Source: Eutypa lata
Taxonomy: Eukaryota; Ascomycota; Sordariomycetes; Xylariales; Diatrypaceae
Direction: 5' to 3'
DNA: 64,000 nt
NCBI GenBank assembly: GCA_022661535.1
Contig: JAKULF010000006.1
Span: forward strand, 1,359,001 to 1,423,000
The notes beneath the pieces were generated by a model. The model did not search any database and was not told the DNA's origin. It was given only the letters and a program-made list of their open reading frames with translations. Below are positions 35,011 to 46,985 of the stretch, piece after piece. Numbering within the stretch: position 1 is the first letter of the stretch; each line of letters opens with the position of its first letter. The translations under genes and the position numbers were made by a program.

Positions 35011-37056
35011 TAGTGACAGTCAGGAGAAGAAGAAACATAGTCACAACGATATAAATAGTTGTGAAATACAACAAGTGGAAATGTAGATCCGGAAGAGATG
35101 GGGGTATTACCGGACGTATTAAAGGCATCACCAACGACTTTCGAAGAATGATGGGAGTATTGATGGCTTTAAGTAACCATTTTACTATAAAGCCGTTTAT
35201 GAAGTTAAGTGCCTTAGCAAGTATGACAAAGCGGTAGCTTTGAGGCCATTAGGCCAAACAGAAAAATGCAGGAATAAACTCTACTGTTTAAGCGTCTGCA
35301 ACCGGTTAATAGGATACTGAACCATTGCAGGAATCCCGGGAAGGCTTCTGCTGGATGATACCCATACATAAGACAGATGTGAAGATGTCTAAAGTGTACG
35401 TCGGATTACATATGTATAAGGTAAAAATCCAATGACAGAGGTGACAGGACTGCGTCTTATAGATGTCAAGAAGTGAAGTCTTTCGCGTGACATCCCTGAA
35501 GCCGTATAGCAGACCTGTTTCTGAGCCCTAGTAAAATACCTCCAACTTATCTTCTTGGTAGTATATTAAGTTTTCCCTAGCCCTAGAAATAATCCCCTAC
35601 ATTTTCAAATGTTAGCATCTTCTAGTCTCGAGCCCTTATCACTCGCTTGTTCGGAAAGGTTCTGATGAAGAAAAAAGCAGACTCGGTACAAGAGGGCACT
35701 TTGAAGTGAGGCGAGTGCAATGCTTGGCCTAAAGGTCACATTACCTAGACGTGTATTTATTTGAGAAGCTTCCAAATACCCTTCACTCATTGTCAGCGTA
35801 CGTTAGCGGAGAGAATTTGCTATTCAAGAGACAAATATATAGTGGCTGCTGTTGACAATCTCTAGCACGGTGAAACGACTAAGATTTCGGGCCTAACACG
35901 GCATCAAAGAAATAACAGCAGACAAAAACCACCTATCAGCGTACTCAGAGCACAGAACAGAACCCTAAGCAAAACAAATACCGGAACTTACAGCCCAGGA
36001 CCTTAAGCAGTCATCTGTCAGTATAATCGACGGAGATGCATTCGTACCCCCCCAGACAACAGCCCATAACGAACGGTGGACTTCACAATGGTTTGAAGGC
36101 TAGAAGAATACCAGCACACTGATGATACGGAGAAGCTGAAGGACCGCGGGATTTGACAAGCAAAGTGATGGATCTGGAAAAGATGAGGGCGTGGTTGAAC
36201 AGATGGATAAGGATGCCACGGATAGATTTTCTTATGGGCGGCGGAGGTAATAATGAGTTCAAGCAGTGTCATAAGGGCATGCAGAAAGTCAGGTGAGAAA
36301 GCAAGTATGGCAAAACAACAAATTTCGAGTCACAAGGTTAAATAGAGGGATGTGGTACCAGATGTCACCAACCATTCAGGAATTTGCAATAAGCTGACAG
36401 CGTACATTATCTAGATGTTCCTAACTTAAATTCCTGGCAATACACCAAGTTATCTAACAAACTCTTCAAATATTCAATACTTTACACACATACAGGCGGA
36501 GTATTCCTGTACCCATACTCCTCTCTCGGTGCCTGTTTGCACAGCCAGGTAAAGTATTAGCTTTGCTACGAGGGAAAGTTGCCCAGGTAGTGCGGCATGC
36601 AGGTACCTGGGACCGAAGTAATTCATCCGTTAATACCCGGGGGTTTCTTTAGGCGATGTCGTAATAACAAACGTTATTCAATTATCTATTACAAAATTTC
36701 ATCCCTATATAGGTATTGCATCATCTTAACAGAACGCAGCAAAGTACCACCGATTTGCTTAGATCAGATGATGATATTGAATATCAAGCTCCTTATTACA
36801 GTCGTAACAAACTAGTCCTCCGGGGCTGGATTCTTTGTATCGAGAATCATCAAGTAAACAACAAGGCTACCCGGCTGACGCCTATCGTCGTGTAACTCCT
36901 TGTCAATATATTCGGGGCTCTGGTTTTTCTGACCCCCCGGGCACACCGGACAGGGCACATTGAACAGGTATCTCTATGGGTAAATTCTGGTTAGTCATCT
37001 CTTATCCTGTATCAGCAGCTTTTCTTTCAAAAAGTTGATATTCAATATCCTTAGTA

Positions 37057-37146
37057 GCACTCGCCCCGTGCAACAGGCATTGAATAGCACCCGCCCTGTG
37101 CAATTCACTTTGTATGGAACCTGCCCTACCAAATCACCCATTCAAT
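37057..37146. repeat. 30-bp degenerate tandem repeat, three units
   Basis: Units start at 37057, 37087 and 37117 and share the core (G)CAC(T/C)CGCCC(C/T)GTGCAA, weakening in the third copy. The period is exactly 30 bp. It lies about 1.2 kb upstream of the next start codon. Confidence 0.55.
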
Positions 37147-38316
37147 ACTTGATTGTTTCCTATCTGAACTCCAGGACAGTCATGTGCCCGTAATATCTGA
37201 CATTGTATCCCATTCACGAGCACCTTGAATCACAGTACACGTGGATATTTTAATCAAAGCACATCATTGAATGAAGACTGACTCTTAATTCGATCCTGTG
37301 GATCAGTTGTTAGTAAGTGCTTGTTTGAACGACTCTTTTTTTCACTCTTCTTTTCGCTTCACTCTGTCACATTACCATTGTATTGACCGTCGTCAGACTT
37401 ACCTATTTATCTTGACGTAAATTCGTTGACATCACTCTACCTTGTCTTCCTATTTTTATCTAAAACAACCAGCACTTTATTACAACACTATACGACGACC
37501 GTCTTTTCAATCCACGGTATCTTGATCACAGGACCATTCTTATTATCCCGTTGCCTAGCTTGTATGCACCTAGGTACTTGTTGTTGACCCTTTATATACT
37601 TTCTGCATCGTCATAACGACCTCAACACATCCGCATCACCTTCTACAATTTAGAGAAGCAGCAGGCGATCTTGCCTGTGGTAATAATAACATTTTCTCTT
37701 CTTCCAGACCAATTGTGCAACTACCAATACATTGCGAGTAGCCCACGGTTGAGCAGCTCTCGCCTTTTGAATCATTAAAGTCATCAAAAGAGGTACGTTG
37801 CATTCCATTCATTCCATTCCGCCTTTGGTGTCTGATGATCCTGCTTCTTTCAATCTTGCACACTGCCCGCGCACCTTCCAATACATCACACTTGAGATGA
37901 TTCCCAGCCAAGTATAGATGATTCACTTGCAGGTCACCTGGACCATATTGTTAAACATCAATTACATTCAATACCTCGTCACAACACGGTACAGCCCATT
38001 GTCTTACACCCTTATAATGCTGCAAAGTTCCCGTTGCCTAACGATATCCTTTTATCAAATCGGAACCTCCATGCTTCTTTCTTATCCTTAGTTTGCAAGC
38101 ATCATACATTCCACGAGACCATAACTAACATTATACCAAGTGTTTGAACCTCTAGGGTTTTCCTTCCTCAAGACAACCAGAACTAAGTTTTCATAACCCC
38201 TTAGCGCCATTACTCCTCTACTGTTCGTTCATTGGGTAAGTCTCGAGCCCACTTCCCTATTTGGGAAATATTGCGGGATGAGCTAAGATATAGTGTCAGC
38301 TATTTCCATCTACACT

Positions 38317-40470
38317 ATGGATGCCAGTATGAATCCTGGTGGTCGTCGCGACCCCAGAACCCGCCCGGATTCGGTTCCACCTAGTCCAGGCAACGATGGC
38401 CATCGAGGCATCGATGCCTCTTCTGATGGTAGTAGTAGCCCAGGAGCCGGCCACTTTGACAGCAGATCTGACAAACATGGACAACCTACCAGCCAAGGCC
38501 ATGATCTCGAGCAAGGCAATTCCACTCCTATGGATATCGACAAACCCGAGACCGAATCGATGGACGTCGATATACCTAGCGCGGCATCTCAACAAGAGCC
38601 CAGACCAGCAGCCTCGAGACCGCCTCTGCATAGTCTTTTCGACAAGGTCTGCACGAAGAATGCAAAGTGCGACTTGTGCGAGAAGCGCAACACCTCGGTC
38701 ATGCAGAAATGCCGCACCTGCGGTATGACTACTTGCAAGGCATGCCACTTGAAAGGCCTCTATGATGACAGACACAGCCTCGATGGCCTCGTCCTTGACT
38801 GGGAGCCCCCCGTTAGAGACAACCGGGGCCGCAGCATCGGTACGCGATCTATTCGGGGTGTGGGCAAAGCTAGAAGAGGCCGGCCATCCCGACCGCCGGG
38901 AGCAAGCAAGGCGGGTCTTGGCCTAGTCCGGGAACCAGTCCCTTATGGTAAAGAGAGATCCCTAGCAGCTAGTTCTATCGCCCGACTGTCTGAGATTAGC
39001 GCTGGGAGCACTAGGGATGATCAAAGTACCTTGGGAGGTAAGAGTCTTTTCCCATTACTTTCTAGCCTGCTACATTCATTGACACATTCTACGATAGATT
39101 CTTTCGAGGCCAATAGCCCCACTGCTGCAGAGCTTAGCAATCGTGCTCCAAGCAACCAAGGTAAGTCTCCTCGATCAGGCGAGGCACCGGGATTGTTTAG
39201 TAAAGCTTACCCCTATAAACAGACACGGAGGTGGAAGAAGAAACCGACACTATCCATGTAAACCCCAGTCGCCTTGTCCGACAGAGTCGCAATGACAAAA
39301 CAACTCCGACCCACCAAGGTACGTTGACCACGCTGAGATGAAACCTATTTTATACTCCTGTTAACATATCGTCAAGCAGAGGCCAGAGACTCCAGTCAAC
39401 ATAACCCAATCCGTCAGGGTCGCAAGGCTCTCCCCACCGCTCGTCCGAAACAGACATCTTCGCGCCCTTTACCAGCTGCTCGCCCCCCTACTGCTGCTCC
39501 TTCGACTACTGCTGCTCCTTCGACTACCTTGGCCGGTATACAGAATGTTAGGAATATGGTAGCCCAGATTACACGGATATCTGAGGTTCAGGCTCGTCAG
39601 CGTAATAGCACCCCGCATCAGTATTCCAATACAATGGGCCCACTGCGTCAGTTGGGTAACAGTGTTCCTATGCCTTCTTCATTGAGACGCTCCGTACTCG
39701 AACCGGCGACCTATCAACCCGCTCGCGAGACTCCTACCCAGCCTCGATACCCATCAGGTACCCCCGTTCCGATGGGCCTCCACAACGGGTCTCAAAGCCA
39801 GGTTGGAATTCGCACCCCTGGTTCCGGGGGTACAACGGGTACACACGGTGTTCAAAGTCTCGGCCATGGGGGTATTGGTGGTATTAACGCCACAGAGAAC
39901 GCGCGCGTTTCTAATAACGCAAGTCAAAGGTCCTCCGCAGCGAATGGTAATCGACTAGGTTCAAATATGCCCCCGGAGTTGTCCCGGGCGTTGTCCTGGG
40001 ATATACGACAATTGGAAACTATAGTGGACCACAGCATGCGTCTTCTCACCGGCCGATCCTTTTCCGGCCAAGCCTCCGGCGGCGACCAAGGCAACAGAGG
40101 GGTAACCAACACGGCGGGCTACATCCAGCAAGGGGACAGGTCTCGAAGGGTTGTTTCTCAGCAACCCAATTCGTCGTCGAGTATCAGTTACCGACAGGCT
40201 CCAAACCCGACGTTCCCAAGCCCATTCCGCCCAGGTCAACTTAGAACGGCGTCCCATAATACGGTGGCGTCTCTCCTTGCGCAGCTAGAATCCGACTGGC
40301 AGCACAACCCCATCATTGCGGCGGAGCGCAATGCGAACGGCCCTCTGGCGGCGCTGGAGATGCAAGAGGCGAGTCTTATTCTTGAGTGCATGCATCATGA
40401 CCTACCGCGGGACATCGCGAGCGTTTGGTTTAACGGGATGCGTACGGCCTTGCCCTTGCACCGACGTTAA
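38317..40470 (+). CDS. Cys-rich, low-complexity nuclear-type protein, 656 residues
   Basis: Four exons: 38317-39037, 39098-39160, 39223-39318 and 39380-40470; all three introns are phase 1 and GT..AG. The start is the first ATG in frame (MDASMNPGGRRDPRTRP). A compact Cys cluster at about residues 113-148 has the order CTKNAKCDLCEKRN, QKCRTCGMTTCKACH, consistent with two zinc sites of RING, B-box or FYVE-like type, but no standard family matches. The rest is rich in Ser, Pro, Gly, Gln and Arg and probably disordered, with an ordered C-terminal block ASLLAQLESDWQHNPIIAAE. A role in transcription or ubiquitin-linked binding is possible. The long pyrimidine-rich leader suggests regulated translation. 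Confidence 0.7.
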
Positions 40471-41075
40471 GTGTTACAAGGGGGAGACATGACACGGGGG
40501 GGAGGAGACGTGGGGGCTAGTGTGAAGTATAAAGGGATGTTGTATCGCTGTATTGCTGTATTGTTGTATTTCGATAGTCGGTGGTGAGGAAGATGAATCA
40601 GGGCCAGTTGCGCGTGAGGCTTATCACAATTACTATATAGGATGGATGGCTACTCTATTCAGCTCTGGTTTCTAGTTGGAGCATGTATAGCTGTTGAGTG
40701 TATAGCTGTTGAGCTGTTAAGCTGTTAAGTTGTTGAGCCCTGTTGTCCCCCTTTGGGAGTGCAATATGAGTATTAGCAACACTCTAGGAGAGTCATGTTA
40801 TGTACGTTTGCCGATTCATAGCTACATCCATGCAGAAAACTGTGTTGCTGAAGTAGCAATTCTAGTTCTTTACAACAAGCTATATTCTCTATTGCCATCT
40901 ACTATCTTGATAACAGTCCATGTCATTCTCCCATTCATTGTATCCGCAACACTTGGATTCGGATTTTAGATCAACACTCACTTACAGAATCCTCACCAAA
41001 GTACCATTTGACTATGTGTCACTTGCACACCAGCAGACAAAAGCCCGCCATCCACAGTCTTCTCCAACCATTTTG
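40471..41075. other. Convergent gene-free stretch
   Basis: 605 bp between two convergent genes. Short GCTGTTGAG/GCTGTTAAG repeats occur at 40688-40735. No gene seen. Confidence 0.4.
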
Positions 41076-42911
41076 TCACCCTCTCCGCACAGGGTGCAAC
41101 TTAACCATCAACGGCTTCTTCTGCCACATGGCATGGACCTTCTGCTCGAACCAATCATCAGGAGTCTCGCTCTGCAGATCGAAATGCCACACGAGGCGCG
41201 CGGTGATGATCTTCATCTCGACGTAGGCGAGGTTCTTCCCGATGCAGTTCCTAGGCCCGTACGAGAAGGGCTGCAGGGACTCCCTCGCGTCGTGCCGGAA
41301 CCGGGGGTCCGCCTCGTCGTCGTCGCCCATCGTCATCCAGCGCTCCGGGACGAAGTCGTCTGGCCGCGCCCAGTTCTGCGCGCTGCGCGCCGCCGCGTAG
41401 ATCGGGATGCTGACCGTGACGCCCGCGGGCACGAACTGCCCGTTGACGGTGCCGCCGCCGGCCGGCACGACGCGGTGGTGCGGCTGCGGCGAGGGCGGGT
41501 ACAGGCGGAGGGCCTCCTCGATGCACGCGAATAGGTACTTGCATTGGTTAACGCCGACGATGGTTATCTCCTCCTGGCTCTTGAAGGTGCCTCGGATCTC
41601 CCTGGTCAATTTATCGCGCACTTCTGGGTGCTGTAGCAGCAAGAAAGTAAGGCCTATTAAGGGGGTTGGGGTTTAGCATATGTATGTATGCATAATACTC
41701 AGCGTGGCAGTGAAATCTTACCTGACAGCAACGTCACTGTGGTATCGCTCCCTGCTCCAAGCAAGACCTCGGCATTCCCCACAAGTTGATCGAACGTGAT
41801 CTTGCCCGACTGTTGGGCTTCAATCAACTTATCCATGAAGTCTGGGACCGGTGATCCATTTTGGATCCGGGACCGCGCCTTTTCCTAGTTAAGGGCAGAG
41901 CAGTTAGACCACGCGATTTAATGGGGAGGACCTGATAGACCACATACTGAGTTTAATTCTCTGAGTGTCTTGTATGTAGTTTTGAGCGTCTGCGGGATCA
42001 TCCAGTAACTGACAGGACGCTGGAGAAACGACGGTAGCCGAGCAATCGCTTGCCCGTAACTCATGTGCTTGGGGGAGCTAGTGAAGAAAGATAACCAAGG
42101 ATGGAAATGCGAGTCTGTCAGGCAATCGAATGTTTGTCCGAAAGCTACAAAATGAGCTCTAGTCAGCGACGAAGACTCGTGTGAGGACTAGTTCTGCTTA
42201 CTTAAATAACCGACAATGTCGAATGCCACATACTTCAGTGCCTTGTGTAAGTATGAAACATTTGGCGTGGATGCGAGGCTTGTCCAGAACTTACGGTATA
42301 CCATGATACAAGATTCACCGCGACTTTTCCACCTTCGCCCTCGTCATGGAGCTTCTGAAACAGGGTGTTGATACATTCTTGAAGCACGGTCTCTTGTTCC
42401 CTCAGAGACTTGTCGGAGAAGCCATGGGCAAGCAACCTGCGGATATACCGGTGGTATTCCTGGTTTGAGTTGAGAATGGTGGGTTCCCTTTTCAGACCTG
42501 CGTGGTACTTCTCATCCTTTTCAAATTCACGCTGGCCTGCTGGCCTGTGACCGTAGATCTCCTTCCACTGAGAAGCGTTGATAAAGGAAAGTTCGTTTGG
42601 ACTAGTTCGTACAACTGGGCCGTATTGGTTGTGAAGCTGGAGGTAGTGCATGGGACCGTCGCCGCCGAAATACGACTTAATGGTGGGCCAGTCTGTTGCA
42701 GCCGCGATTCGGGGCCCGGGATATTTGGACAAAGGGTGGAAATAGATGTTGTAGATGAAAATGCTTCCGTAGTATACTATGGGCTATAATCTGTTAGCGT
42801 GGGGCATTGCATATGTCACAACCACCGTAGACCTACAAAGAGGATAACCCCCAGCCCAATAGTAAAGCCCAGAGATGGGAGAAAAGGAGATATCTCTTGT
42901 GGAATGAACAT
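41076..42911 (-). CDS. Cytochrome P450 monooxygenase
   Basis: Six exons: 42837-42911, 42295-42783, 42202-42241, 41948-42144, 41722-41884 and 41076-41653 (1542 nt, 513 residues, normal for microsomal P450s). The N-terminus has a hydrophobic anchor after MFIPQEISPFLPSLGF. The proline hinge and start of the catalytic domain are YFHPLSKYPGPRIAAATDWP. The I-helix oxygen-binding motif reads LLGAGSDTTVT, the ExxR motif is EEALRLYPPSP, the PERF-like motif is PDDFVPERW, and the haem loop is FSYGPRNCIGKNLAYVE with the axial Cys. The pattern resembles fungal CYP families acting on sesquiterpene or aromatic substrates, but subfamily and substrate cannot be fixed. It is anchored in the endoplasmic reticulum and needs a P450 reductase encoded elsewhere. 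Confidence 0.92.
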
Positions 42912-45076
42912 TTTCTCCCTGGAGTGATTGAATACGTGACGAGGGGGATGTAGAGAGAGCACTCTACGGGAGACTATTAACTAGTATATATATTGTCCGA
43001 ACTCTTATCATAGCTCATAATACACGGATCAGTCTCCGCCCGAGTGTGGCATTTATGTAACTCCATATTCTATGAATCTTTGTGGGTGGCACTTATCAAC
43101 TTTGCATGGGTAATAGCCAGTGAATAAGGTGAAGTGTAGGAGTATGAGAGCATCTATGTACAAAGGTTGATTTGCTGTGTAGGGCTACCACAGCGGGACA
43201 CTGAAACGGTGTGTAGTATCTTGGCATGGTTCTAAAAACAAGCCTTTAGTTATGCTCTACTGCAACATGTATACACGGTTCAGCTTCTACCGAGAATTTA
43301 TGCTATGCTAGTAGGCTACCCTTAAAAGTCTTTCATAAAACAAGGACCAATCATAAAAGAGATATTCTACCCCGGTTGCCCTTTTTGGACGCTCGCACCC
43401 ACAACGCCGAATAGCGGGCCATCGGACGGCGTGCGATGTCGCGACGGCGCGATACCTCGACTAGTAAGTGTAAGTATACTATCGGTCATGCCCAATCCCG
43501 CTCCCGACCGGCCGTGTTATAAGAAATTAGTGTAGCGACCTAAACCCGGGCATTGCTCCTGGAAAACATATCACTATAAAAATAACAGCAGGCGCTCATT
43601 CTTAGCACTTTACTTAACCCTCATACTATAATAATGGGGAGATAATGTACTTAAACAAATGGATTGCCTGGGGAATGGGGCCGTCAGAATCCCCAGGTAT
43701 GTAGCAGTGGTGGGAGCTCCCGAGAATAAATGCGGAGTGTGGGCTAGACCTCGATTGTGTGATACTTTATAATATGGGGACTATAAGATAGTCCGTCAAC
43801 GGAATTGAGATATTCGGAACTCAACCAACTCCGGCTTATTGCTTATCTGCATCATATAGGTGCATACTGCGAATGGTAATTCCAGAGGCGGGATATCAGG
43901 AGCAAAATGTAAGTAGGTAGCCATTGATGTAACATTTTAAGGCCATGCTTTGATTTGATTAGAGACAGGGCCACAATTTACAAATATTGTATCAAGTTGT
44001 TATACCCGGAAGGGACTAGAGAAGAGTGTCTAACTTCATGTATTTCCTTCCGACAATATCAATCAAACTATACAGTTCACTTCCTAGCTGGAGATTCATA
44101 GTAGAGGTATAGTTCGGCATTCATTGAACCCACTAGATAAGCCTTTGGTTTCTTTTCTATCACTTGCAGGAACCATGGAGGTGATTGGAGCAGCACTTCC
44201 TGTAAGAAGTCCTGACAAAGAACAAATTTCATGACACAAGAACAACCCCGTGCCCCAGTTGTCATCTCAATACCAATATTAATACCTCATGACCTAAGCT
44301 CGTTATAGCATAAGCGTAGATAGCCAACCAGCCAACGTAACAGACTTATCTAAACGATGTATAGCAGTTACTTCGTATATCGTATACTAGTAGCAATAAT
44401 ACGGACTTCTATTGGCTCGATGGAGCATGATGTGCAATTCGGAAGACCATCATGCGAGCTTACATAAACCGTGTTATGCTTACGTTATACATATTATACA
44501 TGAATTATACTAGCATCGTTCAATTTAACGTGTACATGGAATTAAGTTTCCCGCCGTTGCCAGTTATGCAATGTTATGCAAGGCAAGTGGGGAAGTACGC
44601 GGTTAATGGCGGCAGCCCCCGTCGCTACCACAGGGTTGCAGGGGTTGCCGCATTAATTAAGTAAGCTTTCCTGTAATCAACATCTCATTGTTAAAATAAG
44701 TAACAGTATTATCAGCTTAAGTATGGCAATTTTCCAAAATACAATGCAATTCTCAATATATTAGGTAAAGCTCGAAATAACAGTCACAAGAAGCTCTTCG
44801 AGTTTCCTCCGGGAGTTCTAGGACGTCATAGTGATGGCAGGTTGCAGAAAAGCGGCTCCATTGGTTACCGTGATGTCATGATTTGAAGTACATACACGTT
44901 TGTCCAGTATGTATCATAAAGACGACATACCATTGCAAATCTCATAAATATAAAATATCGTTCTTTGCAGTAGACTGGACCTTTCCATCAAATCATCAAC
45001 AAACAGCAAACTCAAATACCAGCGCGCCTTTAACGTCAACTTTACCTAACTCAACGAGCGATCACTGTATACAACC
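42912..45076. other. Gene-free interval
   Basis: 2.2 kb between divergent P450 and SDR genes, AT-rich except for a GC-rich island at about 43380-43460 rich in CGGCG and GCGCG motifs. No coding pattern or repeat seen elsewhere. Confidence 0.4.
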
Positions 45077-46086
45077 ATGACGGAACAGTTCAAGGAAGGT
45101 GAGATGACACGGGTTAGAGGAGGCTTTCTAGCTTACGACTGGAAGTGCTGACACCTTACCGTGTGCAGGACACCAAGTCCCGGTGACCCACCAGGAATTC
45201 CCTGGTAAAGAGCACAAGCTACCAGAGCAAGCCCTGTACGATGCTTTGCCCACATCAGATGGCAAGTCCCAGAAGTACAAGGCTGCCGGCAAGCTTCAAG
45301 GGAAGAAGGCTCTTATCACGGGTGGGGATTCAGGAATTGGACGGGCTACGGCGATTCTATTTGCCATGGAGGGCGCGGACGTCTTCATCGTCTACCTCCC
45401 CGACGAGGACAAAGATGCCAAAGAGACGAAGAAGATGGTGGAATCGAATGGCCAGAAGTGCCACCTCTTCGCCACTGACTTGACTGACCGGTCCAACAAC
45501 AAGAAGGTTGTCGATGAGGCCCTGAAGGCCATGGGCGCAATCAATATCCTCTTCAACAATGCAGCGTACCAGATGGTGACCGACGATATTCTCGAGTTGT
45601 CCGAGTAAGTAGTAAAACCAGAATGACTAATAACATAAAGCTTACAAAGTTTACAGGGAGCAATGGATACACACTTTCAACACCAACATCCACCCATTCT
45701 TCTACCTATCCAAGTATGCTCTACCGCACATGAAGAGCGGCGACACCATCATCAACAACGCAAGCATCAACGCCTACATTGGCCGGCCCGACCTGCTAGA
45801 TTACACATCCACGAAGGGCGCCATAGTCTCCTTCACCCGCGGCCTCAGCAACCAGTTTGTCGGCAAAGGCATTCGCGTCAACGCCATCGCGCCCGGCCCC
45901 GTGTGGACGCCTCTAATCCCTGCCACGATGTCGGATGAGGCCCAGAAGGAGTTCACCAGCCCGATGGGACGACCAGCGCAGCCGAGCGAGATCGCCACGT
46001 GTGTGGTATTTCTAGCGTCGCAGGATAGCACCGCTATCAGTGGACAGACTATTCACTGCAATGGCGGTTCTATTGTCAATGGATAA
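45077..46086 (+). CDS. Short-chain dehydrogenase/reductase (YhdF/general stress protein type)
   Basis: Three exons, 45077-45098, 45169-45604 and 45657-46086, encode 295 residues. A 50-residue N-terminal extension (HQEFPGKEHKLPEQALYD) precedes the Rossmann fold, as in the glucose/stress-protein branch of SDRs. The cofactor motif is TGGDSGIG, the strand motif is NNAAYQM, the catalytic Ser lies in INNASINAY and the catalytic pair is YTSTK. The C-terminus ends GQTIHCNGGSIVNG. The first exon is only 22 nt but joins in frame with phase 1. Members reduce carbonyls with NAD(P)H in the cytosol and are often stress-induced. No cluster partner is evident. Confidence 0.92.
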
Positions 46087-46680
46087 GCAGCAGTGGCATT
46101 GGGAAGCTAGACTGGTCTTTACACTTGTGTTGAAATTCCAGGGGCTGGAGAAGACCGAGGCCTTACTATGGATGGTGTATGCTTAGTAAAATGTGATGCG
46201 AATGGCGTTATTCGTCATTGACAAAGGGGATTACAATGTCATGAGATTTGCGCAGAAGCGACCTTATTCTCTCTTGGCCCCTATTATGTACAACTAGGCT
46301 TTCAAAAGAATTTTATGCTCCTAGTTTTATATGGGCCAATTGTGTCTATATCTTCTGATACTGACAAAATATATCAGCAGATAGATTTGGAACCGTGTAC
46401 GTAACTGATCAGAGACGCAGTCTCGTAGCCGGCCCGACAATTACCTTAGTAGTTATGACAAGGGCAATTGAATACTCGGGTTCGGGTAAGTACGTACGCC
46501 CGTGATAATAGTAGTCTCACCTTTATATTATCAAATCTACTCGGCCTTTCTCATACCTAATTCAAAAATGAGTTTAATTGATGAAAGCCGTTGAAGTGAT
46601 TGTTAGGTGTAAAAGGAGGGGCCAGAGCTTGGGGGTGAATATACATAAGCATTGGCACCTGGCTCACTACAATTGTAAAG

Positions 46681-46683
<3 letters not shown>

Positions 46684-46750
<67 letters not shown>
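46684..46750. repeat. Compound microsatellite (CT)25(TA)9
   Basis: About 25 CT units (46684-46733) pass directly into about nine TA units. Such runs are length-variable; they lie 110 bp before LTR-like copy B. Confidence 0.95.
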
Positions 46751-46751
<1 letters not shown>

Positions 46752-46862
46752 CGTATATAGGTCGGGGCTTTTCTACCGTATCTTCCTATTTAATAGTCTC
46801 AGCCTGAATAGTCTTCACCTCAAACGCTGGTTCAGATCTTATGCCTGTGGGGTATACCTTAT

Positions 46863-46985
46863 TGTGACGGTACAGAATGCAAGGACTATACCACTACACC
46901 ACCAGAAGTGGAACGTTGTTAGCTCGGGGGCTAACCGTCTTGCATTGCCTTATATAGTCACTTGGTGCCGTGATACTTATACTTT
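46863..46985. mobile_element. LTR-like fragment, copy B
   Basis: Begins TGTGACGGTACAGAATGCAA and aligns with copy A at 34890 over roughly 100 bp, including AAGGACTA.ACC.CTACACCA and TTGTTAGCTC. Copy A contains an extra 12-14 bp. Differences are largely transitions (C/T and G/A), as expected for ageing or RIP. Confidence 0.45.

Larger units (their letters stand above)
34484..38316. other. Long gene-free interval and 5' leader
   Basis: 3.8 kb. It includes an LTR-like fragment (34890-35010), a 30-bp tandem repeat (37057-37146) and, from about 37300 to 38300, a pyrimidine-rich region that looks like the promoter and long 5' leader of the gene at 38317. A likely 5' UTR intron runs from GTAAGT at 38238 to TAG at 38293. 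The rest is AT-rich with no coding signal. Confidence 0.4.

Noticed and set aside
41251..41544. 97-codon GC-rich minus ORF in the P450 gene
   Set aside because: Out-of-frame shadow made of Arg/Ala/Gly runs; the P450 frame contains the haem motif.
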